From: Neofusicoccum parvum
Lineage: Eukaryota; Ascomycota; Dothideomycetes; Botryosphaeriales; Botryosphaeriaceae
Length of the DNA: 64,000 bases
Reading direction: 5' to 3'
NCBI GenBank assembly: GCA_020912385.1
Contig: CP087209.1
Span: 3,286,001 to 3,350,000, forward strand
Positions within the stretch are counted from its first letter, which is position 1, and every line of letters begins with the position of its first letter. The notes beneath the pieces were generated by a model. It was not told the DNA's origin and did not search any database. It saw nothing but the letters and a program-made list of their open reading frames with translations. Both the position numbers and the translations under genes were made by a program. This document shows, piece by piece, positions 11,627 through 22,156 of this stretch.

Positions 11627-13758
11627 TTACCACTTGCTCCAGACCCACGCCATAGTGCACAGCATGACTGTGACCCAAAGCAACAGCGTTATCCCGACCA
11701 TAACCAGTGCTCTCTTTCTCTCAAGCACCTCATCCTCATTCAGCACGTGTCCCTTCTTCCACTTTTCGGACCACTCATCCACCAGGCCAACGTAGTCGTG
11801 AGGTCCGTAGGAAGAGAAAAGCTCCATGAAGAAGTTGCTCTTCCTCCACCGGCGGAGCCCGAGCTCAGACAGCATGAGGTCGAACATGGGCAGTGAATCG
11901 AAGAAGAAGTCAGGCATGACGGCGCCAAAGCCGTGAGGATAGCGCCACAGTCCGTACCGGGCGTGGAGGATGGCCTCATACTTGACGCGGGCGCTGATTT
12001 CCTCGCGGGCCTGATTTTCTTTCGTGGTGTGCAACTCGGACTCCAGCTGGCCCTTCTCAATCGCCGGAGTCGAGCCATTCATCGTCGGCGGGACGCTGGG
12101 CGGCGAGAGAGAAAGACCAGGCTCCAGATGCGGCAGCCGATGCGAGAAGAAGGCCGACAGCCAGAGCGCCTGCATCTCGGCCACCATGGACGTCGACGCC
12201 GTGCGTAGCATGCCCGCGAACGCCAGCGTGCGGGTGTGGATGCGCTCCGGCGGCACCATGAACCGATACAACGCATACGCGTCGTCCATCGTCCTGCTCG
12301 CCGGATCCACCGCCTCGCACTTCTCGCCCCTCAGATGCGGCGGCCTCGCCGGCGGCGGCTGGTCCCTCAGCCTCGGAATCTCCCTCAAAATCTGCTCATC
12401 CGCCCGCTTCACCATCGCCTCATCCACCCCCACCCTCTCCCCGCCCGCACACGGCAACCCCAACTCGCCCGCGATATCCACACCCCCACGCACAAACCTG
12501 ACGCTCGGCCTATGCTCCCACCCCGTCGAGCACACCACCGCATCCACGCCCCCCACGCTCGTCCCATCCCCCAACCTCACCTCCTCCCCTTCCATCCCCA
12601 CCACCTCCGCCACCCTCACCTCGATCCGCCCCTCCCGCACCAACCCAAACACATCCCTCCCCCCATAATTCAGCAACCCCCGCCCCGTCCCCACCCAGAA
12701 AACATCACACCACGGCCTCAACCGCTCCGTCCCCTCGCACGCCTCATACCCCACCGCCGCCTCCACCCCCGCCTGCACCACCCTCTTCTGGAAAAACTCG
12801 ACCGCCCCCCGCCCCACCCCCGTCCCGTGCAGCGCCGCCCGCACCCCGCCCAGCCCGTCCGCGGCCCCCCACGCGCACGGGTGCAGCAGCGTCACCGCCC
12901 GCGTCGTGATCAGCGACTCGGCGAGGATCCGGAAAGGCGTGATGCGTGGCGGCGCCAGCCAGCACGGCCCGTGGCCGCGCGGGGAGATCAGCCAGACGAC
13001 GCGGGCGCCGGCGAGGGCGTGGTGGTGGGCGGCGTCGGCGGCGGATTTGTTGGCGGAGAGGATGAGGACGGTTTTCGGAGCGGCGGGGCGGAGGCAGTGG
13101 GCGCCGAAGTCGCGGACGTGGAGGATGGGCGAGGTGAAGGCGGATTGGCCGGGGAGGCGGGGGAGCTTGGGCGTGGAGGTTAGGCCGGTGGCGAGGACGA
13201 GGCGGGAGGCGTGGATGCGGTGGTGCGGGGCGGAGGGGTGGGCTGGGGCGGAGGGTTGCGCTGCTGGAGGAGATGCTGTTGTTGCGGCTGTCTCGACTTG
13301 CAGCATCCAGCCCTCCGCCCCCAGGTCCTCGGCTTCCACCACCTTCCGTCCGCACCGCACGCGTCGGGTTAGATCGAATGCCGCGGCGTAGTCTTCCAGG
13401 TACCGCCGCACGGCGTCGCCTGGGATGTGCTCGCCCGGCTTGACTTCGGGGTACCGCGGGTTGCCGCACATGGGGAAGTCGCTGAACTCGAAGTGGCCGG
13501 CCTGGCTGTTGGTCTTGAGGGAGGGGTAGAGGCGGGAGGTGGCCCAGACGCCGCCGATGGTGGGTTGGGCGTCGAGGATGAGGAGGGTGGTGGAGGGGTT
13601 GAGAGCCAGGTGCGTGCGGGCGAGGGAGAGGCCGTGGAAGCCTGTGGAGGGAGGAGATGGTTAGAGGCGAGGATCTCTGGGCTGTGTGGTGGGAAGAGAG
13701 GCCTACCGGCTCCGATGATTACCATGTCGAATTTCTCGACGGCGTCCGGTTCAGGCAT
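11627..13758 (-). CDS. FAD-dependent monooxygenase with C-terminal membrane anchor
   Basis: Exon 1 (13758-13707) encodes MPEPDAVEKFDMVIIGAG. A 65-bp intron splits the first dinucleotide-binding loop, and exon 2 (13641-11627) resumes FHGLSLA, so the FAD-binding GAGFHG motif forms only after splicing. The total is 688 aa. An in-frame ATG at 13794 is an alternative start. The second nucleotide-binding strand reads VLILSANKSAAD at about residues 209-220, the Gly-poor variant seen in fungal FMO-like proteins. The final 25 residues contain one transmembrane helix (VMVGITLLLWVTVMLCTMAW), suggesting a tail-anchored enzyme, probably at the ER. The likely reaction is NADPH/O2-dependent oxygenation of an unknown substrate. 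No biosynthetic cluster surrounds it. Confidence 0.82.
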
Positions 13759-14863
13759 GTTGGAATCTTTTGTCGTGTGGAGATCTATGTGCATGAAGGG
13801 CTGCTTAAGCAAGACGTAACCGGATGTGGTGATCCGTGGACAGGCGCGATTGAAGAAAGTAATAGACGGCCGCCCGACTGCTCGTTTTCTGTTTGTGGAG
13901 CAAAAGAGATAAGAGGATAAAAATTGCGTGAGGCTGAAATAAGTGGTCACGCAAGACAGTGAACTGTTCAGCAGCGGGAGGTCATTGAAGGAAAAAAATC
14001 GGGCAGGTCTAATTGTGGGAGAGAAGGCTGTTCCAAATCAACTCTTTGCGGGCGGGCGAGAGGCAGATAAAAAGGACAGTCTCTAGCGCTGGTCATCTCC
14101 CGTGTCAGCCACAAATAAAGCGTCCAGCTGGACGGTCGAAGCCACGAGCGTTCGAGACAGTCTCAAGCAGCAGGGCCGGGGCGCATGGGCGAAACCGAAA
14201 GCAGAAAGCGTTTATCTGGCAGGCCAATCAGGCGAGCGCCGTGCTGGCTTGGCTGGCGTTGATAGGCTTTTGGGTTAGTGTTTTGTGGGGAGAGCCCGGG
14301 CGGTGGCGGGATGGGAGAGCGGCACAGCAAAATCTGCTCTCTCAATGTGAGCAGAACAGGGCGCGACGCGGCAGCTTGCCAGGCGGTGTTGGGGGATGCG
14401 ACGGGAGCGGCATCTGTTGGACTGCGGGAAGAAAACAAGGCGATTGAAGGAGTGAGGAAGTCAGTGGTAGAGCGCAGATGGGTTTCAGGAGGGATGGCTG
14501 ATAGGGCGACCCTCATGCAGCCCGCAAGAGCATTTCGCGCCCCGGGAAGCTCCCGGTTGGCTGCCGCCCGTGTTGGGCGCCCGGGAAAGTAAGGACGCTC
14601 CGCCTCGCCCAAGCGAACTTTGTTCCCGCGAGAGGCGTGGGCTGGATGCGGTGCGCGCTGTTCGTGTGTTCTGCTGGGCGGAAGCATGAGATGAAGCGGT
14701 GGGTGGTGGCGTGGCAGACGCGGTCGAGCCGCACGCGTGAAGGATCTCGACCTGCGTCCTCCTCGTGGGCCCGGCAGCCGTGGCGGAACGCTCCGCGCCA
14801 CCGCCCAGAACACTCGCCGCGTCCTGCAGCCATTCCTCGCCCACCGACCCGGTCGCTCTCGCC
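13759..14863. promoter_or_regulatory. Divergent promoter region, FMO / 524-aa protein
   Basis: About 1.1 kb lie between outward-facing starts. The several overlapping open frames here have no domain signal and atypical composition. I see no RNA gene or repeat. Confidence 0.45.
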
Positions 14864-16438
14864 ATGCACGCTGTCGATTGGTCCGCTGTCCGCCGTGCAG
14901 CCGTCGGCTTTCTGCTCCTTGCCAGCGTCAAGCTGGTCGCCCTGGTGTCCGACTATGCCGTCGCCCGCTACGTCGAACTCGCCGCTGTCCTGCGCGACGC
15001 CGCCGATCAGCAGGCGGCGCCGGTGTGGGCACCGTACGAGGACCTGCTCGAGCCAAACACGCCGCAGTCCCGTCTCGACTGGCACCGCTGCGCTCTTCTC
15101 CACAACCGCATCGTCGAGCTGGCCTGGCTGGGCCACCACAACTCCAGCGCCAGCGGCAGCGGCAGAGACCCGGCATCCCGAGACAGGAGGACGTGGTGGG
15201 ACAGGCACAGGGCCGAGGTCGAGCCAGTCGAGGCGCGCCTGACCCCCGAGCTGGTCGCGTTCCTGCAGCACGCCGAGATGCCCGAGGACGGCCTGTCGTT
15301 CACCTACGAGCTGCAAGGCCTCGCGCCGCCGTGGAAGATGTTCGACTTCCTCGACAACTTCGACGAGGGCGAATACATGCTGGTCCTGTACGAGGTGTCG
15401 TGGTCCGTCGAGTCCGAGGGCTTGGGCTTGCTGTTCGACAAGCATGCCGCCGTCGTGCACTACTCGCCGTGGGAGGACCTCATCAGCGACAGGCTGAACT
15501 GGTTCCCGCTGGAGCTGGCGTTGGGGACGTACCTGGGACAGATCGAAGCCGGGAAGTACCTGGCCCTGCCGCAGCAGCAGCTCGACGAGCTCGACGACTA
15601 CCGCCCAGAGCACTCGCCGTGGGCCATGATGCCGTGGGAGATGCACGGCGGCATCGAGCTCGCCGTCGCCAAGCTCGACCTCCTGATCCAGGCCATCTGG
15701 GACAGGATGCCTGCGGAAGCCCAGACGACCACACGTCAGCTCCGGAGGCACGAGAGTCGCATGATCTCCGAGCCAGCCCTGGTGGCGGCCCCCCAAAATA
15801 GCTTCCTGTACCAGTTCCTGACTCGAGCTCCCGCCTGCCCGTTCGACTTCATCGCCCCGGGCATCAAGTGCCCGACCGACGACACCATCGCGTCGATATT
15901 AAGTGAGCCGCCGGTTCCGCCTTCTTACGCGGCGCGTGGAGAGGACCTGTCGGCGCTGCCCGTGCTGCTGTTCGCGTCGGACGAGCGTGTTGCCGACGAC
16001 GTCGACGGTGGGGATTTTTACGGCTGGTACAACGCGACGCTGACCGGAGTGCGCGGAGGACTGTACCTGGACGGCCGGTCACATCACGGCGGCTACCAGG
16101 ACGGGGTCCAGCTCGTCACGCCCTTCTCGATCCGCGAGAACGGCTGGGCACGGACGGGCGACGGCCAGGAGATCTTGGACTTTGCTTGGGAGCTGTATGA
16201 AACGCGAGCTGACCACCGGCCCGACGCATACATCTCGCTGTTCCAGCTTGGCAGCAACGCTTTCGTGAATCCCCACCACACGAACCTGCACACCGTGCTC
16301 GCCCATTGGCTGGGCCTGGTGGAGAGCGGCCTGTGGCCGGTGGGCGCCGACGGCGTGGCAGGCGGCATGGAGGTGTTCAAGATGGCCGACTCGGAGGAGC
16401 AGTGGTGGAGATATTCCGTGCCTGCAGCCTCCCACTAG
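14864..16438 (+). CDS. Unrecognised 524-aa membrane-anchored protein
   Basis: The frame is open from further upstream, but the ATG at 14864 (CTCGCCATGC) gives the most natural N-terminus: a short basic segment followed by a signal-anchor helix, VGFLLLASVKLVALVSDYAV (about residues 13-32). The rest is soluble, acidic and Trp-rich, e.g. APPWKMFDFLDNFDEGEY, VHYSPWEDLISDRLNWFP, YGWYNATL. The gene is intronless. I do not recognise the family or see a catalytic signature. The composition and third-position GC bias match the flanking real genes, which supports coding. A type II membrane protein facing the lumen or outside is the simplest inference; the single NATL sequon and Cys pairs are compatible with that. 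Confidence 0.68.
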   Translation: MHAVDWSAVRRAAVGFLLLASVKLVALVSDYAVARYVELAAVLRDAADQQAAPVWAPYEDLLEPNTPQSRLDWHRCALLHNRIVELAWLGHHNSSASGSGRDPASRDRRTWWDRHRAEVEPVEARLTPELVAFLQHAEMPEDGLSFTYELQGLAPPWKMFDFLDNFDEGEYMLVLYEVSWSVESEGLGLLFDKHAAVVHYSPWEDLISDRLNWFPLELALGTYLGQIEAGKYLALPQQQLDELDDYRPEHSPWAMMPWEMHGGIELAVAKLDLLIQAIWDRMPAEAQTTTRQLRRHESRMISEPALVAAPQNSFLYQFLTRAPACPFDFIAPGIKCPTDDTIASILSEPPVPPSYAARGEDLSALPVLLFASDERVADDVDGGDFYGWYNATLTGVRGGLYLDGRSHHGGYQDGVQLVTPFSIRENGWARTGDGQEILDFAWELYETRADHRPDAYISLFQLGSNAFVNPHHTNLHTVLAHWLGLVESGLWPVGADGVAGGMEVFKMADSEEQWWRYSVPAASH

Positions 16439-16450
16439 TCAAGGGACGCT

Positions 16451-16625
16451 CCTCGCACCCGCCAAGCCGTTTTGCCGGGCATGCCGCCTCCTGCCGGCCA
16501 ATATGTTTGCCGTGGATGCAGCCTCATCCCCGCCAAGATGTTTTGCCTGGATGCAGCCTCACACCCGCCAAGACGTTTTGCCGTGGACCAGCCTCACACC
16601 AGCCAAGATGTTTTGCCGCGCGTCA
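16451..16625. repeat. Five-unit 35-bp tandem repeat
   Basis: Five imperfect copies of a 34-36 bp unit start just 13 bp after the stop of the upstream gene: 16451-16484, 16485-16520, 16521-16555, 16556-16590 and 16591-16625. The core is GCCAAGATGTTTTGCC followed by a TGGATGCAGCCTC-like stretch. The last three copies are exactly 35 bp and most alike. It lies in the presumed 3' UTR. Confidence 0.85.
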
Positions 16626-17236
16626 ACGCGATGTTTCTCGGACGCAAAAGTTTGCGGCGGAGGCTCTCCTGTTTTGTTTTCTGGGGCCGCGATCGGAGCC
16701 TTGGTCCTGTCTGAGAGCGGACAGATGAAACGCATCTCCACTCACGTCACCAGCCAGCATCCCCCAAAGGCCGCGTGGTCCCTGTCCGGCCGATGCATCC
16801 ATCCTGCGGACCTGCGACTCCCGAACCCGGCCGCTGCGCGGAGCTGCATTTCGCCGTGGCCGACACGAAGCCCACGGATCACTGCCAGCGGGGGCGGTTG
16901 ATGTGCACAGGCGGCCCGCGACCAGACGTGCCGGGTGTGCATGGCGTATACGACCGCAATGAAAGTCCACCAAACAAACTTGCCCAAGCTCATCCCCTAT
17001 ATGAAACCGCCCTAGGCGAAAGCTTGGCCTGGCCTCGACTTGCGGGGTGCATGCGACTTAAGCGTTTCAGACAGCGGCCATGGCGCTGCTCGGCCTTGCC
17101 CGTTCCGGCTCCTCCGCCGCGCTTTAATGAACAAACATGTTGTACGGCGGCACAGCTGTTTGCAACCCCCGAGTCGTTTGACCGGCAGATCACTGCCAGG
17201 TCCCCGGCTCAATGCCACCACCGCGAGCATACCGCG
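16626..17236. other. Intergenic region upstream of the pectin methylesterase gene
   Basis: About 600 bp with no supportable gene. It is presumably the distal promoter of the pectin methylesterase gene. Confidence 0.5.
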
Positions 17237-17244
17237 TATATAAA
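17237..17244 (+). promoter_or_regulatory. TATA box of the pectin methylesterase gene
   Basis: TATATAAA lies 135 bp upstream of the pectin methylesterase ATG. This distance fits a transcription start near 17270 and a 5' UTR of about 100 nt, and a strong TATA box suits an inducible secreted enzyme. Confidence 0.65.
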
Positions 17245-17378
17245 CTTCAGCCGCCGCTGATGATCATTTGCATCCTCAGGAAGCATTCCCGGCCAGGCGC
17301 CTCATAACATTCACTTCTGCTCTCTTCGTTCTTCTCGACAGCCACTCTTTTTCCATCCAGAACAAAACACCAGTCAAC

Positions 17379-18353
17379 ATGCCCAGCCTCGTCACCTTCC
17401 TGTCCCTCGCCGGCTCGGCCCTTGCGCTGACCTCGCCCCCCTCGGGCGCCCTCACCGTCGGCTCCAGCGGCACGTACTCGACCATCCAGGACGCCGTCGA
17501 CGCGCTCTCCACCAGCTCGTCGTCCGCGCAGACCATCTTCATCTACCAGGGAACGTACAAGGAGCAGGTCGTGATCCCGCAGCTCTCGGGCAAGCTCACC
17601 ATTTACGGCTACTCGGAGGACGAGACATCGTACAGCGGCAACACCGTCACCATCTCGGCCGGCAAGTCGCAGGCTGACGGGCTCGACAACGACGGCACCG
17701 CGACGCTGGCGGTGCACACGGGCGACATCGCCATCTACAACATCGACGTGGCCAACACGTACGGCAAAGGCTCGCAGGCCGTCGCGCTGTCGGCCTACGC
17801 CAGCGGCAACCACGGCTACTACGGCCTCAAGCTCACGGGCTTCCAGGACACGCTGCTCGCGCAGGAGGGCAACCAGGTCTACGCCAACTGCTACATCGAG
17901 GGCGCGACCGACTTCATCTTCGGCCAGGAGGCGGCGGCGTGGTTCGAGGGCTGCGACCTGCGCGTGGCGTCGGCGTCGCTGGGCTACCTGACGGCCAACG
18001 GCCGCGACAGCAGCTCCAACCCGTCGTACTACGTCATCAACAACTCGACGGTCGCGGCCGCCGACGGCGCCTCCGTGTCCAGCGGCGCCATCTACCTGGG
18101 CCGCCCGTGGCGCAACTACGCCCGCGTCGTCTTCCAGGAGACGGAGCTGTCCGACATCATCAACGCCGCCGGCTGGGCCGAGTGGAGCTCCAGCGACACC
18201 CGCACCGACGAGGTCACCTTCGAGGAGTACGGCAACACCGGCGACGGCGCCGCAACCAGCGACCGCGCCAGCTTCTCAAAGCAGATCAGCAGCCCCGTCA
18301 GCATGTCCGACGTCATCGGCAGCACCGACTGGGTCGACAGCAACTTCTTCTAG
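17379..18353 (+). CDS. Secreted pectin methylesterase (CE8)
   Basis: An intronless gene of 324 aa. The ATG at 17379 (GTCAACATGCCC) starts a signal peptide MPSLVTFLSLAGSALA. The upstream in-frame extension is ignored because it would bury the signal peptide. The catalytic residues of the right-handed beta-helix pectinesterases are present: GFQDTL at 154-159 (Asp157), DFIFG at 178-182 (Asp178) and LGRPW at 240-244 (Arg242). The length matches fungal CE8 enzymes (about 320-330 aa). The enzyme removes methyl esters from homogalacturonan in plant cell walls, exposing it to polygalacturonases and pectate lyases. Its presence suggests a plant-associated or plant-litter lifestyle. Confidence 0.95.
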   Translation: MPSLVTFLSLAGSALALTSPPSGALTVGSSGTYSTIQDAVDALSTSSSSAQTIFIYQGTYKEQVVIPQLSGKLTIYGYSEDETSYSGNTVTISAGKSQADGLDNDGTATLAVHTGDIAIYNIDVANTYGKGSQAVALSAYASGNHGYYGLKLTGFQDTLLAQEGNQVYANCYIEGATDFIFGQEAAAWFEGCDLRVASASLGYLTANGRDSSSNPSYYVINNSTVAAADGASVSSGAIYLGRPWRNYARVVFQETELSDIINAAGWAEWSSSDTRTDEVTFEEYGNTGDGAATSDRASFSKQISSPVSMSDVIGSTDWVDSNFF

Positions 18354-19097
18354 ATGGAAATCACCCGAGCATGATGAGTGTGCATAGCGGACATCTTTTT
18401 TTTTTTTTGGGCTGTGTGTGTCTTACTACTACTATTACTACCCCCTTCTGGCTGTGAATAGTTTTTTTACTTTTTGAACAAAAAAAATCAAATCTGTCAA
18501 TACGTATTCGTGGAAAAATTCAAATAAGCTTTTTTGTGTGGTGCTCTCGGTCTTCCCGCTTTCCGGCAATCAGAAAAGCATTCCTCGTCTCGGCTAGCGT
18601 GGGGGGGAGGGAGGGGAGGGGGATGGGGCGCTTGTGCCAAAGGTGACGCTGATCCCGATCCGCACGTCCAGTCAAGCTTTCGATAGATAGGAGGGACGAA
18701 GAATACCCGCTGGGCGGCTCGCCAAAAATGCTTGCTGCGCGTAAATAAGCTTTGAGCCACCCGGGAGACTCGGAAGGGCAGAAAAGCTTCGGCACTTGGG
18801 GCGGACACGAGGGAAGGGAAAAGCACGGTGTGGTTGGGAGTCCTTGTGGGCGGGTGGGTGGATTATCTCACGCGCCCTAAATCTCCGGAGACCCGCTGCG
18901 CGCACGCGAGAGGCGAGGGCGAGGGCGAGGGCGAGGGCGAGGGAGAAGAAGGTTTGCCGCAAATGGGACGTGCTGGGGTATATCATTGCTTCCGGTCTAT
19001 CTGGACTCGTTTATGTCGTATCCACGCGCAGCCCCCGGAATTCGAGGGATCGCCCCCCGGTTCTTCGAAGATCAACCACCAACCAAGGCCTTTTCTT
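18354..19097. other. Convergent 3' region, low-complexity
   Basis: Runs of T/A follow the pectin methylesterase stop, then a G-rich stretch near 18600-18625. An open frame on the minus strand here has an Ala-Leu run that only reflects the hexanucleotide repeat at 18912. No gene is called. Confidence 0.5.
18912..18941. repeat. Hexanucleotide microsatellite (GGCGAG)5
   Basis: Five perfect copies of GGCGAG lie about 155 bp beyond the 3' end of the rdh54 gene. It is a length-variable marker candidate. Confidence 0.9.
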
Positions 19098-21962
19098 TCA
19101 CGAGGTCGTCTTTGAGAAGACGAACCCCACCCTCGAACCATCCTCCTTGATCACGTCCAGCAGAGGCTGGTCGTCGATCAGTGCCTCGAAAGCAATCTCC
19201 TCTTCCTCCCGCTCACCTGCGTCGGCGTCCGAGCCGGTGGCACCTTCGGCGACGGCCGGCTTCTCGGACATAAGGGAGGTGTCGACGTGCGCGTACTGCA
19301 TCAGCGCGACCATCGTGGCCCTCCCGTGCCTGGGCACCCTGGCCACCCTGAACCGCCTCTCCTGCTCCTCCACGTCGACCTGGCTCGCCCTGAGCAGCGT
19401 CGGTAGCGCCGGGAGCTCCTCCTCGTCGTCGTCGTCGTCCTCGGTCGTCGCGGCCCCCAGCACGCCACCCTCCTCCTCCTCCGCGGGCACGATGCCGCCG
19501 CCGTTGCCGCGGCCGCCGCAGGGGCAGCAGATGAGCTCGTGGGTCTGGCAGCCGGCGGCGTCCTCGTGCAGCCGGAAGAGGTCGCGCAGCTCCTCTTTGG
19601 TGAAGCTGCCCGTCGACGACTTGCTGTCGATGACGCTGTCGGCGAGGCCTTGCTTGGTCACCTGCCGCTGGAAGATCTTCTCGTCCAGCGCGCCCATGGT
19701 GAGGAGCCGGTAGATGTGGCACGGTCTCCTCTGCCCATCCCGGTGGATCCGTGCCATGGCCTGCAGGTCGTGCGCCGGGTTCCAGTCGATGTCGTACAGG
19801 ACGAGGCGGGATGCCCCGATCAGGTTGACGCCGACGCCGCCGGCCTTGGCGGAGAGGAGGAAGGCGAAGCAATTGTTGGCGTCTGAGTTGTTGAACTTGT
19901 TGATCATCTCCTGGCGCTTGTTGGCTGGAGTTGAGCCGTCGATTCGAAGGAAAGAATACGAGAGGGCGCTCAGCAGGCCTCCGAGGATGTCAAGGGTTGA
20001 GGTGTAGTGCGAGACAATGACGACTTTTTCGTCGGTTGTGGTGCGAATGCGGTGAAGTAGGGTGTCGAGAACTTGGAATTTTGCACTAGCTCCTGGACTG
20101 TTAAGTAGCTTGGCTGGAACCCCTTCAAGGATCGAGGTGATAATAGGGTTGGGGTTCTCCTTGTCTCTGGCAGCACAAAGCAGTTTTGGGCTGTTGCAAA
20201 CTTGCTTAAGGACGTTTATGAGCTGAAGCGCATTCTCATTGCTACCGAGAGCGGCACCAAACGCGGGAGAGGCCAGCACGCTGCGGTAGACCTTTGCTTG
20301 GGTGGCAGTTGGGCGACAGAGAAGAACATGCTCGGTCTTCGGAGGGAGGTACTTGGAGAGAATCTCGGCAGTTCTCCTGAGCATGAACTGCTTCTGGAGC
20401 TTTTCCAGTTCCTCTTGTCGTGCATTTCCCTTCTCCTTCTCCTTCATTGTCGCGTCCGGCTGCTGGCCTCTAACAATTGGACCCTCAAACTCTCGCTTGA
20501 AAGCATTCAGCTTCCCCAGAACTCCTGGGTTGACCAGGTCAGCCACAGCGTGGAATTCGAGAAGGTTGTTGGAAAAGGGAGTGCCGGAGAGCAACACCAC
20601 ACGGTCGGTGCCGAGATTTCGAATGGCTTGGGCGGACTTGCTCTTGGCTGTCTTCAGCTTATGGCCTTCGTCAAGGACAATGAGATCGACGGTGCAGGTC
20701 TTCTTGATGTCTTCATGAGATTTGAGCAGCTTCTCGTAACCGATGATCATGACATTGTAGCACTTGCCCCTGGTGAAGTCGGTAAGGCGTTTCCTCGAGT
20801 CGTCGGCCACGAACACTCCGACGCGCTCGTTTCCAAGCCACTTGCGAAACTCTTTGCGCCAGTTGCCAACGACAGTGGCAGGGCAAACAATGATTGCTTT
20901 CTTCACGACTGGATTCTCCTCGTGGATGGGGTTCTGCTTGAGCAAGGTCCAGACCAGAGCAATGGTTTGGAGCGTCTTGCCGAGTCCCATCTCGTCAGCC
21001 AAAATAGCACCCCGGCCATTATAGGCTCCCAGGCCCATGATGCAATCGTAGAGGAACGTAACGCCTTCGCGCTGGTGGTCGCGGAGATGCCTGGAGAGGA
21101 TCGGGTCCACCACAACGTCAACGATCTTCTTCCCTCTGGGTACGTCCATCGGTAACGGCCGCTTCATGACAAGCGCACCGACTGCATTCGGATCGTGCCG
21201 CGGCTGTGGGACGGTAGAATCGGACGGTTTGCGTAGAGTGGTTGTTGACAGAAGCGGGTTCTTGAACTTGCTGGTCATAGGACGGCTCTGTGTCGAAGGA
21301 GTGCTGGCGAGCTTTGCTTCGGCCTTGACCTGGGTTGACACTTGCTGTGCCTGGGAGACCTTGATGGTATGCAATGGCTTCTGCTTGACCGGCTGAAGAA
21401 TTGGGCGCTGCTCTGTAATAGGCGTGGCAGTGCCCAGGAAGGACCGTCCGGCGAGGTAGTCTTGCCTGGTGATTTGGGCGTCAATCTCAAGCTCCTTGCC
21501 GGCGACAGACAACGTGGAGCCCGGCTCCAGCGGCTTTGACCACATGGTCTTGCCCATGGCCCGGCCGGAAGCATCTTGCAGCTGGGCGTAGCCGTTGCAG
21601 ACGCAAAGCACACCGTCGCCGTCCCATGTCTTGTGCTTTTTGGCGGTGGGTTTGCGCCACAACACCGTGTAGTATCCCTCAGCACCTCCTCCGCTTGACT
21701 TGGGTGTGCTGTCGGGCTGCGCTGGATTTACGACGTGCAGGAGCGGCTTGCGCGTGGCGGCAACAGGAGCGACCGCTGGCTTCGGCGGACCTTCATCGTT
21801 GTCGTGGGAGATGCGGCGCTTCTTCGTCGGCGGTGCAGAAGGCTCGGCGCTAGGGGCGGGCGGAGGTGGGTTGGCAGAGGGTTTGCGAGTGAGGAGCGGC
21901 GATTTGAAGGGCCTGTTGAGCATCGTCGCGGCAGCAGCGGGCGAGTTGTTTGTTGTTGACAT
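19098..21962 (-). CDS. rdh54: Rdh54/Tid1 (RAD54B-type) recombination ATPase
   Basis: A single exon of 954 aa. Residues 1-90 are disordered with a basic nuclear-localisation-like PPTKKRR. Residues about 96-180 form the conserved N-terminal domain (VLWRKPTAKKHKTWDGDGVL) that separates RAD54B/Rdh54 from Rad54. The Snf2 motor follows: Walker A GLGKT at 326-330 inside ADEMGLGKTLQTIAL, motif II DEGH at 431-434, a LLSGTPFSNNL motif, and the helicase C half ending in ARIHRDGQRRPCHIYRL. The C-terminal Cys cluster (HELICCPCGGRG) and acidic tail are typical. The protein translocates on dsDNA and remodels Rad51/Dmc1 filaments in mitotic and meiotic recombination. It shares a 194-bp promoter with the RWD gene. 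Confidence 0.94.
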   Translation of the reverse strand: MSTTNNSPAAAATMLNRPFKSPLLTRKPSANPPPPAPSAEPSAPPTKKRRISHDNDEGPPKPAVAPVAATRKPLLHVVNPAQPDSTPKSSGGGAEGYYTVLWRKPTAKKHKTWDGDGVLCVCNGYAQLQDASGRAMGKTMWSKPLEPGSTLSVAGKELEIDAQITRQDYLAGRSFLGTATPITEQRPILQPVKQKPLHTIKVSQAQQVSTQVKAEAKLASTPSTQSRPMTSKFKNPLLSTTTLRKPSDSTVPQPRHDPNAVGALVMKRPLPMDVPRGKKIVDVVVDPILSRHLRDHQREGVTFLYDCIMGLGAYNGRGAILADEMGLGKTLQTIALVWTLLKQNPIHEENPVVKKAIIVCPATVVGNWRKEFRKWLGNERVGVFVADDSRKRLTDFTRGKCYNVMIIGYEKLLKSHEDIKKTCTVDLIVLDEGHKLKTAKSKSAQAIRNLGTDRVVLLSGTPFSNNLLEFHAVADLVNPGVLGKLNAFKREFEGPIVRGQQPDATMKEKEKGNARQEELEKLQKQFMLRRTAEILSKYLPPKTEHVLLCRPTATQAKVYRSVLASPAFGAALGSNENALQLINVLKQVCNSPKLLCAARDKENPNPIITSILEGVPAKLLNSPGASAKFQVLDTLLHRIRTTTDEKVVIVSHYTSTLDILGGLLSALSYSFLRIDGSTPANKRQEMINKFNNSDANNCFAFLLSAKAGGVGVNLIGASRLVLYDIDWNPAHDLQAMARIHRDGQRRPCHIYRLLTMGALDEKIFQRQVTKQGLADSVIDSKSSTGSFTKEELRDLFRLHEDAAGCQTHELICCPCGGRGNGGGIVPAEEEEGGVLGAATTEDDDDDEEELPALPTLLRASQVDVEEQERRFRVARVPRHGRATMVALMQYAHVDTSLMSEKPAVAEGATGSDADAGEREEEEIAFEALIDDQPLLDVIKEDGSRVGFVFSKTTS

Positions 21963-22156
21963 GGGAAGACGCGGTCAGGTGGCGGCGCGTTGACGCGGCG
22001 TCTGCCTGGCGCGTCTCGCTTCCCGCTCGCGTCCTTTCTTGCGTCATCGCCTTCCGTCTTCCCGTCTCCACAGCCGCCTCACTCCCGAGATTCCAAACTA
22101 CCACGGCCACGACCCTTCGCTTTGAGCTTGGCCACATGCGACGCGGGTGATTCGAG
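21963..22156. promoter_or_regulatory. Short bidirectional promoter, rdh54 / RWD gene
   Basis: Only 194 bp separate the two outward-facing start codons, so the genes very likely share regulatory sequence. No TATA box is evident. Confidence 0.6.

Noticed and set aside
11627..18353. FMO, orphan protein and pectin methylesterase as part of a secondary-metabolite cluster
   Set aside because: No backbone synthase, transporter or regulator is nearby. The only synthase is 31 kb away across housekeeping genes.
18672..18986. A minus-strand frame with an Ala-Leu-rich hydrophobic run resembling a signal peptide
   Set aside because: The run is simply the translation of the (GGCGAG)5 microsatellite.
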